This document shows positions 1 through 9,100 of a stretch of 64,000 nucleotides of DNA, one piece after another. The stretch is from Clostridium mobile (GTDB taxonomy: Bacteria > Bacillota > Clostridia > Clostridiales > Clostridiaceae). Made by a program: the position numbers and the translations under genes. The stretch covers positions 558,001 through 622,000 of the forward strand of contig NZ_JAHLQF010000003.1 of the NCBI RefSeq assembly GCF_018918285.1, given 5' to 3'. The notes below the pieces were generated by a model. It was not told where the DNA came from, searched no databases, and saw only the letters and a program-made list of their open reading frames with translations. Each line of letters starts with the position of its first letter. Position 1 is the stretch's first letter.

Positions 1-110
1 ATCTTCATTCTTGTCTTCATCCTTGTCTTTATCCTTATCTTTATCTTTGTTTTTATTCTTATCCTTGTCCTTATCTTTGTCTTTATCTTTATCTTTGTCC
101 TTATTTGGGT
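1..110 (-). repeat. Low-complexity hexamer repeat encoding a Lys-Asp tail
   Basis: About 110 bases made of variants of the same 6-base unit (AAAGAT, AAGGAC, AAAGAC on the coding strand) translate to a KDKDKD run with a few Asn and Glu substitutions at the C-terminus of the penicillin-binding protein. The unit is a whole number of codons, so gain or loss of copies would change tail length without a frameshift. It continues past the left edge. Confidence 0.85.
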
Positions 111-2283
111 CTTCTTTATGGAAATCACATAATTGTGTTGGAACAGTACCTTCAATAAAGAGTTCATTTCTAATTGTATCTTTTGGACAAAGATTAGTTG
201 GTATTTTTCCTGATACACTACATATTGAGGCATCAACTACGCCAGAAGGTCTAGGAACTTCTTTGTAAGGCAAGTTCTTGTGAGCTTCTTTCATTATAGT
301 TCCCCAAAGTCTTGCAGCGTCATTACTTCCTATATATCTACCAAATTCTCCGTAAGCATTAAAATCAGAGTTGTCATCTTTTCCTATCCATACTGCACCA
401 GAATAATATGGGGTTAATCCAGTAAACCATAGGTCTTTAGAGGAACTTGCAGTTCCAGTTTTTCCTCTGGCCATTGGGCTAAAGTTAGCAGCTGTACCAG
501 TGGATCCAGGTAGATAGCTTACAGGACCTTTTAATAAGTCATACATTATATAAGCAGCTTGTGGTGATAGAACCTTTGAGGCGGAATACTTTCCTTCTAG
601 TATGACCTTGCCATTTCTATCTACTACTTTTCTATATAGTAATGGCTCAACCCTCATACCATTGTTACCAAAAACTCCAAAGGCAGCTGACATATCCAAT
701 GTATTACTACCACTTACTCCAGCTTTACCGGAAAGCTGACCTAAAGAAAGAGCAGAAATACTAGTTTCATCAGTACTTTTATCAATTTTTAATCCGAATT
801 TTCGTCCATAATCAGCGGCATTTTTTAATCCAACCTCATGCTCTATTCGTACAGAAATTACGTTTTTAGATTTTTGTAAGGATTCCCTTAAAGTCATATT
901 TCCTTCATATACATTAGGGCTGTTTACTGGACTATAAGGTTGCCCATTTGTAGGATATAATTTACCTATCTCATATGGAACAGGTGCATCTTCATAAATT
1001 GAGGCCGCCGTAGCAATCTTCATGTCAATTGCAGGACCATGCACTGTTAATGGTTTTATACTTGAACCAACAGGTCTATAGAAATCTGTAGCTCTGTTAA
1101 AGGATAAAGGAGGCTGAGGACCTCTTCCTCCAATTAAAGCTTTTACCTCACCTGAGTGGTAATCCATTATAGTTGCTGATGCTTGAGGCTGCAATATTTT
1201 ATTATTATCATTTTTAGATTTAATTCCTAAAACACTGTCTAAATTATCAAAGGTATTTTGAGTAGAATCTTGCAGACTTCTATCCATAGTTGAGTATATT
1301 TCTAATCCACCATACATTAACATTTTATCTGCTTCTTCTTTACTTATCTTGTATTCAGCCATAAGATCATTGGTAACCTTTTTTATAACCTGTCTAGAAA
1401 ACCATTCATACTTAATCTTAGTGCCTACAGCAGTATTAATATTGAAAACTAATTTATTATTGTTCAAATCATCTAAGGCTTGTTTATATTCAGTTTCATT
1501 TATATGTCCAAGTTCCTTCATTTTCATCAATACAGACTTTGTCCTATTCATATAGGAAGATGTATTTTCACCTGATACAACAGCAAAATAAAAAGTGGAT
1601 GGACTTTGAGTTAGTCCTGCTATAAATGCAGATTCAATCAAGTTAAGGTCTTTAACATCTTTATTAAAGTATTGTCTTGCACCGGCCCCTACTCCATGAG
1701 CAGGTCCTCCTAAAGGTATAGTATTCATATAAGCTTCTATAATTTGCTCTTTAGATAATTCTTTTTCAAGTTGTAAAGCTAAATATATTTCTTGAACTTT
1801 TCTTTTAATTTTAACTTCATTGGATAGCATAGTATTTCTAACAAGCTGCTGAGTAATTGTAGATGCTCCTTGAAGTTTAGAACTACCGCTTAATTTATTT
1901 AGTACATTTTTGATGGTAACCCCAACTAGTCTTTTAAAGTCTACGCCTTTGTGGCTAATGAACCTCTCATCTTCAATGCTGATAAATGCATCAACTAAGT
2001 CTTTAGGAACATCTTTATAAGGTACTATAGTTCTAGTAGTATCCGATATAACTGTGTCCATTAACTTTCCTTTATCATCATATATAACAGATAATTCATT
2101 TAAGCTTTGTATTTTGTTTATATCTAAAGGTGGGGCTGTTTTTATCATCGCTAAACCTATACCTAAGGCAGCAACGGATGAAAACAAAAATATCAAAAAC
2201 ATGGTTAAAACAGTAATCTTTAAGACTTTTTTAGGACGATTACTTTTCTTCTTTTTACCCGCCTTTGTTTTATTATTTTTCAT
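1..2283 (-). CDS. Class A penicillin-binding protein (PBP1A type), 3' end beyond the window
   Basis: Bifunctional peptidoglycan glycosyltransferase/transpeptidase anchored in the cytoplasmic membrane. The start is the ATG at 2283, preceded by AGGAGG. The N-terminus is lysine-rich and followed by one membrane segment. The glycosyltransferase domain shows the EDERF motif (catalytic Glu near residue 103) and a QGASTITQQ stretch. The transpeptidase domain has SSIKPL (S-x-x-K, near residue 405), SKN, and KTGTA (near residue 607). After the catalytic domain comes a tail of alternating Lys-Asp pairs, encoded by the low-complexity DNA at 1-110, which runs off the left edge, so the true C-terminus is not visible. 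Divergent from yunB. Family call is sure; the exact paralogue is not. Confidence 0.93.
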   Translation of the reverse strand, partial: MKNNKTKAGKKKKSNRPKKVLKITVLTMFLIFLFSSVAALGIGLAMIKTAPPLDINKIQSLNELSVIYDDKGKLMDTVISDTTRTIVPYKDVPKDLVDAFISIEDERFISHKGVDFKRLVGVTIKNVLNKLSGSSKLQGASTITQQLVRNTMLSNEVKIKRKVQEIYLALQLEKELSKEQIIEAYMNTIPLGGPAHGVGAGARQYFNKDVKDLNLIESAFIAGLTQSPSTFYFAVVSGENTSSYMNRTKSVLMKMKELGHINETEYKQALDDLNNNKLVFNINTAVGTKIKYEWFSRQVIKKVTNDLMAEYKISKEEADKMLMYGGLEIYSTMDRSLQDSTQNTFDNLDSVLGIKSKNDNNKILQPQASATIMDYHSGEVKALIGGRGPQPPLSFNRATDFYRPVGSSIKPLTVHGPAIDMKIATAASIYEDAPVPYEIGKLYPTNGQPYSPVNSPNVYEGNMTLRESLQKSKNVISVRIEHEVGLKNAADYGRKFGLKIDKSTDETSISALSLGQLSGKAGVSGSNTLDMSAAFGVFGNNGMRVEPLLYRKVVDRNGKVILEGKYSASKVLSPQAAYIMYDLLKGPVSYLPGSTGTAANFSPMARGKTGTASSSKDLWFTGLTPYYSGAVWIGKDDNSDFNAYGEFGRYIGSNDAARLWGTIMKEAHKNLPYKEVPRPSGVVDASICSVSGKIPTNLCPKDTIRNELFIEGTVPTQLCDFHKEDPNKDKDKDKDKDKDKDKNKNKDKDKDKDKDEDKNED

Positions 2284-2366
2284 ACTTTTCCTCCTGAATT
2301 GAAAAATTAAAGAATAGATTTATTTTATCATTATATCATAAAATGCGATTTTATTAAAATAATTAT

Positions 2367-2406
2367 AATATTCCATAGTATATATTGTATGTTATGGAAT
2401 ATTTTT
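2367..2406 (+). other. Hairpin with T-tract in the divergent PBP/yunB intergenic region
   Basis: Perfect 11-base arms (AATATTCCATA at 2367-2377 and its complement at 2393-2403), followed by a short T run on the + strand. It looks like an intrinsic terminator but has no + strand gene upstream, so it may be a leader structure of yunB or block antisense transcription. Weak AT-rich stem. Confidence 0.4.
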
Positions 2407-2448
2407 ACTGTGACATAAATATATGTTATTAAATAAGTTTGAAGAGGA

Positions 2449-3123
2449 GTGAATAACATAAAAAGAGACAGATATAAATATATAATTTTCTTTATATTAT
2501 CCTTTACAGTTATATTATTCACAATTTTTATATATGTATTTGATAGCATAGTTACTCCAATTGTACTTAATGTGGCTGATAGAGAAATGAAAGCTAAGGT
2601 AGTGGATACAATAAATAGAACTATAATAGACGTATGTATGGATGATTTTAAATATGAAGATATAATTAATATTGAAAAAGATAATGATGGGAATATTTCT
2701 GTAATTAAAGCTAATACTTTAAAGATGAACAAGATAGCCTGTGATGTTGCTATAGAATCACAAAATAAATTAAAGGAAATGAGTATGATAGGAGTTAAAA
2801 TACCTTCAGGGTTTGTATTTAAGAATAATTTATTATCATATTTTGGACCTAACTTCACTATAAAGATGAAGCCAATAGGATACATTGAAACAAAATATAG
2901 TTCTGATTTTGAAAGTGCAGGGATAAATCAAACTAGGCATAAGATATATATACAAGTAAAGAGCAAGTTAAGGATAATAATGCCAATGCAGAGTAGAGAT
3001 ATAGAAGTAAATAGTGAAATAGCTATAGCGGAAACGATTATCGTTGGTAAGGTTCCACAGACAGCAATTGATTTTGGTTTAAATGATGCAGGGTTTAGGT
3101 TAAAAACAACAGAAGGCAATTAA
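2449..3123 (+). CDS. yunB: Sporulation protein YunB
   Basis: A 224-residue protein with one N-terminal membrane segment (about residues 10-32) and an extracytoplasmic remainder. The sequence after the anchor (AxxEMKAK...N...I, then PSGFVF and FGPNF) fits the YunB family. In Bacillus these are mother-cell sporulation proteins needed for normal spore formation; the molecular role is unknown. The start is GTG at 2449, overlapping the end of a GAGGAG ribosome site by context; no ATG near the ribosome site is in frame. Single gene, divergent from the penicillin-binding protein and convergent with hpt. The family call rests on sequence pattern and genus context. Confidence 0.78.
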   Translation: MNNIKRDRYKYIIFFILSFTVILFTIFIYVFDSIVTPIVLNVADREMKAKVVDTINRTIIDVCMDDFKYEDIINIEKDNDGNISVIKANTLKMNKIACDVAIESQNKLKEMSMIGVKIPSGFVFKNNLLSYFGPNFTIKMKPIGYIETKYSSDFESAGINQTRHKIYIQVKSKLRIIMPMQSRDIEVNSEIAIAETIIVGKVPQTAIDFGLNDAGFRLKTTEGN

Positions 3124-3146
3124 CTTTTAATAGTTAATTGCCTTTA
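3113..3146. terminator. Bidirectional terminator between yunB and hpt
   Basis: A 12-base stem (AAGGCAATTAAC and its complement) with an 8-base loop between convergent genes. It begins inside the last codons of yunB. T-rich DNA flanks it on both strands, though the T-tracts are modest. Confidence 0.65.
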
Positions 3147-3152
3147 TCAAGG

Positions 3153-3680
3153 TTAGTTTTCTTCCCAATTAAAAATATATGGAATATTTCTATAATGATC
3201 TCCATAATTTAAACCGTAGCCAACTACAAAAACATCAGGTATTTGAAAACAACAATAATCTGGGGAAAGATTTACCTTTCTTCTTTCTGGTTTGTCTAAA
3301 AGAACACAACATTTTACAGAAGAAACACCTAGCTTTTTAACATGATTAAAAACAAAATCCATAGTAATACCAGTATCAACAATGTCATCTACTATTAATA
3401 CATCTAATCCTTCTACATTGTCAGGGATATCATTTACTATTTTAACTTGACCAGAGGACTCTTCAGAATGACCATAGCTAGAAGTCGTCATAAAGCCAAT
3501 TTGTGTGGGAACAGTAATATGTCTTACTAAATCTGCCGTAAAGATAAAGCTTCCTCTTAAAAGGGAAAGAACATATAGTTTTTTACCTTTATAGTCTTTT
3601 GATAATTTTTCACCTAGTTCTTTGATTTTTTCATTAATTTCATCGGTAGAAATTAATATATTTTCTTTTTTTTCCTGCAT
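3153..3680 (-). CDS. hpt: Hypoxanthine phosphoribosyltransferase
   Basis: Cytosolic purine salvage enzyme that joins hypoxanthine (and usually guanine) to PRPP to give IMP/GMP. The 175 residues match the usual length. The PRPP-binding motif VLIVDDIVDTG lies at about residues 94-104, and the flexible-loop region TSSYG at about 66-70. The start ATG follows GGAGG with normal spacing. In Bacillus and many clostridia hpt sits near tilS and ftsH; here it stands alone between yunB and hflX. Its promoter region carries a clear palindrome at the expected transcription start (see separate entry), so it probably has its own regulator. Confidence 0.95.
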   Translation of the reverse strand: MQEKKENILISTDEINEKIKELGEKLSKDYKGKKLYVLSLLRGSFIFTADLVRHITVPTQIGFMTTSSYGHSEESSGQVKIVNDIPDNVEGLDVLIVDDIVDTGITMDFVFNHVKKLGVSSVKCCVLLDKPERRKVNLSPDYCCFQIPDVFVVGYGLNYGDHYRNIPYIFNWEEN

Positions 3681-3710
3681 GGTAAACCTCCATCTATGAA
3701 TGCTTATATG

Positions 3711-3730
3711 TATTTACAATGTTGTAAATA
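3711..3730. promoter_or_regulatory. Candidate operator palindrome at the hpt start site
   Basis: A 20-base near-perfect palindrome (core TTTACAATGTTGTAAA, 9-base arms with a 2-base centre) sits directly after the predicted -10 of hpt. A protein bound here would block transcription. Which regulator binds is unknown. Confidence 0.5.
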
Positions 3731-3758
3731 TAGTATAAAATTATATGAAAGTTGTCAA
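3730..3758 (-). promoter_or_regulatory. Predicted sigma-A promoter of hpt
   Basis: Read on the minus strand: TTGACA (3758-3753), 17 bases, then TACTAT (3735-3730). The -35 is perfect and the -10 is weaker (4 of 6). The expected start site falls within the adjoining palindrome. Confidence 0.6.
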
Positions 3759-3797
3759 GGAGTATATATTTTCTAGTTAAAATAGGAGATGATAGTT

Positions 3798-5576
3798 ATG
3801 ATAAAAGGTAATATAGAAGGTGTAAAGGACTCAATATTAGAGAAATTGGAAAGACTGTATGACTTAAAAATATCAAGAGATGAAGTTTTTAGTTATGAGC
3901 TAATGACTGAAATTGCACAAATAACTTGTGAACTGAAAAGAGAAGTAAGTGTGGCTATTGATAGAAAGGGAAATGTCACTAGCATAGCTTTAGGTGATAG
4001 TACCTCAGTAGAAATGCCTGTTATAGATATAAAAGAGAAAAGACTATCCGGTATTAGAATAATCCATACTCATCCGAATGGTAACTCTAGACTATCAGCA
4101 TTAGATACCTCAGCTCTAGTTAAGTTAAAATTAGATTGTATTGCAGCTATAGGTGTAGATGAATCAGGGACTACAGATATAACTTTTGGATTCTGTGATG
4201 TAGAAAATAATATTTTAGTATATGAAATGTCAAATAAACTCTCAGTGGAAGAAGCTATAGAGTATGATTTGTTAGATAAGATAAAATATATTGAAGAAAT
4301 TTTAGAAATAAATGATATAGAAGAGGATAATAGCGAGAGAGCTATTTTAGTTGGAGTAGAAAGTGAAGAGAGTTTAGAGGAACTTGAAGAATTAGCTAAA
4401 GCATGCAATGTAAGTGTAGTAGATAGAGTCTTACAAAAAAGAAATAAATTAGATTCTGCTTTTTATGTTGGAAAGGGAAAAGTAGAAGAAATTGCTATGC
4501 TGCGCCAAGGAAGAGGAGCAAATGTAGTAATATTTGATGATGAATTAAGTTCTTCTCAAGTTAGAAACTTAGAGGATTTTATTGGAGTAAAGGTTATAGA
4601 TAGAACTACATTAATATTAGAGATATTCGCCAAAAGGGCGAAAAGTAGAGACGGAAAAATACAAGTTGAATTAGCTCAGTTAAAATACAGACTTTCAAGG
4701 CTTATGGGATTAGGTACTGTTTTATCAAGAATGGGTGGAGGAATAGGAACAAAAGGACCTGGAGAAAAGAAACTAGAAACAGATAGAAGACACATTAAAG
4801 AGAGAATATATGATTTAACTAAGGAACTAGAAAAAATAAAAAAGATTAGAGAAACTCAAAGGGATAGTAGAAATGAAATACCTAAAGTGTCTCTTGTTGG
4901 TTATACCAATGCCGGTAAGTCAACGTTGAGAAATATTATATATAATACGTTCCCAGTAAAAGAGGGTGTGCAAAAAGAAAATGTGTTTGAAGCGGATATG
5001 CTTTTTGCTACTTTAGATACTACCACTAGAGCTATTCTTTTAACAGATAATAGAGTAGTTACTCTTACAGATACTGTTGGATTTATTAGAAAATTACCTC
5101 ATGATTTAGTAGAAGCTTTTAAGTCTACATTAGAAGAGGTTATTTATTCTCAGTTGCTTTTACATGTTATTGATATTTCTTCTGAGAATTATGAAGAGCA
5201 AATTGAAGCTGTTAATAAGGTTTTAATGGAGCTTGAATCACTAGATAAACCTACAATACTAGTATTAAATAAGGTAGATAAAATCTCTGAAGAAGAATTA
5301 ATGGAAATAAGAGAAAATTTTAAGGGGAAAGAATATATAGAAGTTTCAGCTAAAGAACGTACAAATATAAAAGAGTTAATTAATATGATAGAGGAAAAGC
5401 TTCCTAATAAACTTATTAAAGTAGAGTATTTAATACCTTATACTGATGGAGCCACTGTATCATATTTGCATAGTAACTCTATTGTTAACTATGAAGAATA
5501 CAGGGAAGATGGTACCTATATTAATGCTGAAGTAAATGAAAAAATTTATAATAAATGTAAAGATTATATTATATAA
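3798..5576 (+). CDS. hflX: GTPase HflX with N-terminal JAMM-like domain
   Basis: Ribosome-associated GTPase that splits or rescues stalled ribosomes under stress. The GTPase domain shows GYTNAGKST (P-loop, near residue 368), DTVGF and NKVD (near 490), after the HflX-specific glycine-rich stretch GxGTKGPGEKKLE. The protein is about 592 residues, far longer than the roughly 430 of E. coli HflX, because of about 160 extra N-terminal residues. That extension contains HTHPNGNSRLSALD, which fits the H-x-H-x7-S-x2-D metal motif of JAMM/RadC proteins, with a candidate upstream Glu (residue 49). An ATG at 3789 overlaps the ribosome site; the ATG at 3798, nine bases after AGGAG, is the better start. 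Confidence 0.93.
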   Translation: MIKGNIEGVKDSILEKLERLYDLKISRDEVFSYELMTEIAQITCELKREVSVAIDRKGNVTSIALGDSTSVEMPVIDIKEKRLSGIRIIHTHPNGNSRLSALDTSALVKLKLDCIAAIGVDESGTTDITFGFCDVENNILVYEMSNKLSVEEAIEYDLLDKIKYIEEILEINDIEEDNSERAILVGVESEESLEELEELAKACNVSVVDRVLQKRNKLDSAFYVGKGKVEEIAMLRQGRGANVVIFDDELSSSQVRNLEDFIGVKVIDRTTLILEIFAKRAKSRDGKIQVELAQLKYRLSRLMGLGTVLSRMGGGIGTKGPGEKKLETDRRHIKERIYDLTKELEKIKKIRETQRDSRNEIPKVSLVGYTNAGKSTLRNIIYNTFPVKEGVQKENVFEADMLFATLDTTTRAILLTDNRVVTLTDTVGFIRKLPHDLVEAFKSTLEEVIYSQLLLHVIDISSENYEEQIEAVNKVLMELESLDKPTILVLNKVDKISEEELMEIRENFKGKEYIEVSAKERTNIKELINMIEEKLPNKLIKVEYLIPYTDGATVSYLHSNSIVNYEEYREDGTYINAEVNEKIYNKCKDYII

Positions 5577-5735
5577 CTATAAAATTTAAATATAATCCTT
5601 TAAAATATGAATTTTTAAAATCTATAAGGAAAAAATAGATTATAGAATGTAATATATTAAATTAATATTAAACTGTTTTAAAGTATTTGGAAAATTTATA
5701 AAATATGATAAAATTACACTAAGGAGGTAGATATT
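5577..5735. other. Intergenic AT-rich gap before rubredoxin
   Basis: No gene seen. The stretch contains only a weak hairpin (about 5618-5642) with no clear T-tract, and probable promoter sequence for rubredoxin near its end. Confidence 0.4.
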
Positions 5736-5897
5736 ATGGATAAATATATTTGTAATGTATGTGGTTATGTATATGACCCAGCTGTAGGTGATCCTGATAA
5801 TGGAGTAGCAGCGGGCACAGCTTTTGAAGCTATACCAGAAGATTGGGTATGTCCTCTATGTGGAGTTGGTAAAGAGGACTTTGAAAAAGTAAAATAG
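5736..5897 (+). CDS. Rubredoxin
   Basis: Small cytosolic iron protein that carries single electrons, typically in oxygen and peroxide detoxification in anaerobes. The 53 residues contain the two C-x-x-C-G metal loops, CNVCGY (Cys 6 and 9) and CPLCGV (Cys 39 and 42), that bind one iron, plus the conserved DWVCP. The length is typical. ATG follows AAGGAGG by normal spacing. It is a single-gene unit closed by a terminator. Partner proteins (reductase, rubrerythrin) are not in this window. Confidence 0.97.
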   Translation: MDKYICNVCGYVYDPAVGDPDNGVAAGTAFEAIPEDWVCPLCGVGKEDFEKVK

Positions 5898-5907
5898 TCA
5901 ATTATTA

Positions 5908-5942
5908 AAATAGTGGATAGTAATACTATCCACTATTTATTT
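5908..5942 (+). terminator. Terminator of the rubredoxin gene
   Basis: Inverted repeat AATAGTGGATAG with its complement around a short loop, just after the rubredoxin stop, followed by a T-rich stretch. Confidence 0.75.
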
Positions 5943-6179
5943 ATATTGATGCAAATGAATTTTGCAAGTTTTATACATAAATTATTTCAGCATTTTATTT
6001 TTAAAAGACTTAATTATACTTTAAAATCATCAAAAAGCTTAGTTTTCAGAATGATAAATATAAAATATAAAATTATTTAATGAAAAAATGAAATTGAAAA
6101 AAAAATTACTTTCATATATAATGCTTATATAGTAATTACATTTATAGATGCAGAAATAAAGATTAAAGGGGCTGAAATC
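5943..6179. other. Upstream region of pyc
   Basis: About 240 AT-rich bases with no open reading frame of note and no structured riboswitch that I recognise. The ribosome site AAAGGGG precedes the pyc start. Confidence 0.4.
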
Positions 6180-9100
6180 ATGGTAAAAAAATTTAAAAGA
6201 GTTCTTGTAGCTAATAGAGGAGAAATAGCTATAAGAGTTTTCAGGGCTTGTCAAGAATTAGGTATAAGAACTGTAGCTATCTATTCTAACGAGGATAAGT
6301 GCAGTCTTTTTAGAACAAAAGCAGATGAGTCTTATGAAATAGGTAAAAACAAAGGGCCAGTTGAGGCATATTTAAGTATAGATGAAATTATAGATTTAGC
6401 TGTAAAAAAGGGTGTAGATGCTATACATCCAGGGTATGGCTTTTTATCAGAAAATCCAGAGTTTGCAAGAAAATGCATGGAAGCTGGTATTGAATTTATA
6501 GGTCCAACTTCAGAAATGATGGAATATTTAGGGGACAAAATAAACTCAAAGATTATAGCTAAAAAAGTAGGGGTTCCCACAATACCTGGAGTTGAAAAAG
6601 CTATAAATACAGAGGGTGAAGCTATAGATATAGCAAATATTTGTGGCTATCCAGTTATGATAAAAGCTTCTGCTGGTGGCGGCGGAAGAGGTATGAGAAT
6701 TGTTAGAGATGAGAAAGAACTATTAAATGCCTTTAGAAATGCAAAAGAAGAAGCAAAGAAGGCTTTTGGAATAGATAGTTTATTTATAGAAAAGTATTTA
6801 GAAGGACCTAAGCATATAGAGGTTCAAGTTTTAGGAGATAAACATGGTAATATAGTACATTTACATGAAAGAGATTGCTCAATTCAAAGAAGACATCAAA
6901 AGGTTATAGAATATGCACCAGCCTTTTCTATATCTGAAGAAAAAAGAAGAGCAATTTGTGAAGATGCATTGAAAATAGCAAAATCTGTAGGATATGTAAA
7001 TGCAGGAACGGTAGAATTTTTAGTTGATAAATACGGCAATCACTATTTTATAGAAATGAATCCAAGAGTACAAGTTGAGCATACAATAACAGAAATGATA
7101 ACAGGAATTGATATTGTACAGACTCAAATACTGATTGCTCAAGGGTACGCTTTAGATTCTGATGCCATAGGAATTAAAGCTCAGGAATATATTCAAACTA
7201 GAGGATATGCTATACAATGTAGAATAACTACTGAAGATCCAATGAATAATTTTGCTCCTGACACTGGAAGAATAGATGTTTATAGATCAGGGTCAGGATT
7301 TGGTATAAGATTAGACGGAGGAAGTGGATTTACAGGTGCTATTATAAGTCCTTATTATGACAGTCTTTTAGTTAAAACAACAGCTTGGTCAAGAAGTTTT
7401 AAGGATGCAGGAAGAAAAGCTATTCGTTCTATTAAAGAATTGACTGTATCAGGCGTAAAAACCAATGTGGACTTTATAATCAATGTATTGAATCATCCCA
7501 CATTTTTAAATGGTGAATGTACTACAACTTTTATAAATGATAATCCAGAGTTATTTGATATATCACCTAAAGCAGATAAAGAGCTTAGATTACTTAAATT
7601 TATAGGAGAAAAAGTTGTTAATGAAACTCATGGTATTAAACCAAGCTTTGATGTGCCTGTAGTGCCAAAAATATCTATGGATTCAGATCTAAGAGGTACT
7701 AAGCAGATACTAGAGGAAGAAGGAGCAGAGGGATTAGTTAAGTGGATAAAGGATCAAAAGAAGTTACTTGTAACGGATACTACTATGAGAGATGCTCATC
7801 AATCCCTTATGGCCACAAGATTAAGAACTAAAGATATGGTTAAGATATCTAAGGCACAATCTATATTAGCTAAGGATCTATTTTCTATGGAAATGTGGGG
7901 AGGAGCTACATTTGACGTAGCATATAGATTTTTAAAAGAGGATCCTTGGGAAAGATTAGAGAAAATTAGAGAAAAGGTTCCTAATATACTTCTTCAAATG
8001 CTAATAAGAGGATCAAACGGAGTTGGTTATAAAAATTATCCTGACAATGTTATAAAAAGTTTTATAAAAGAATCTGCTAATAACGGTATAGATGTATTTA
8101 GAGTATTTGACTCATTAAACTGGATAAAAGGAATGGAAGTTCCAATAGAAGAAATATTAAAGGCTGGTAAGGTAGTAGAAGCTTGTGTTTGTTACACTGG
8201 TGATATTTTAGATTCTACTAGAGATAAATATTCTCTTCAATATTATGTAAACAAAGCTAAAGAAATAGAAAAAAGCGGGGCTCATATATTAGCGATTAAA
8301 GATATGTCAGCTTTATTAAAACCTTATGCTGCATCAAAGTTAATTAAAGCTTTAAAAGAGGAAATATCAATACCAATACACCTACACACTCATGATACTA
8401 CAGGAAATGGGGTAGCTACTATATTGATGGCAGCAGATGCTGGAGTGGATATTGTTGACACAGCATTTAGTAGTATGTCAGGTTTAACTAGTCAGCCTGC
8501 ATTAAACTCAATAGCAGCAGCTCTAGAAAACACAGAAAGAGATACAGGATTGCAATTAGAAGAATTACAAAGAATATCCGATTACTGGTCAGCTGTAAGG
8601 CCTGTTTATGCTCAGTTTGAATCAGGGTTAAAATCTGGATCTGCTGAGATTTACAAATATGAAATACCTGGAGGACAGTATTCAAATTTAAAACCTCAAA
8701 TAGAGAGCTTTGGATTAGGACATAGATTTAATGAAGTGAAAGAAATGTATAGAAAAGTAAACCAAATGTTAGGGGACATCGTAAAAGTTACTCCTTCATC
8801 TAAAATGGTTGGCGACTTGGCAATATTTATGGTTAAAAACGATTTGACTCCTGAAAATATCTATAAAAAAGGAGAGGGAATGGCTTTTCCTGATTCAGTT
8901 GTAGCATATTTTAAAGGTATGATGGGTCAACCTGAGGGTGGATTCCCTAAAGAACTACAAAGATTAGTTTTAAAAGGAGAAAAATCTATAAATGTGCGCC
9001 CAGGAGAGCTATTGCCAGATGAAGATTTTGATGGAATAAGAAATTATATCAAAGAAAAGTATAATAAAGATATTAATGACAAAGAGATATTAAGCTATGC

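Noticed and set aside
11-268. Reading frame on the + strand with long Leu-Ser repeats
   Set aside because: It is the antisense image of the Lys-Asp tail and end of the penicillin-binding protein, with no ribosome site.
2331-2885. Long minus-strand frame opposite yunB
   Set aside because: Shadow of yunB; no ribosome site and no recognisable domain.
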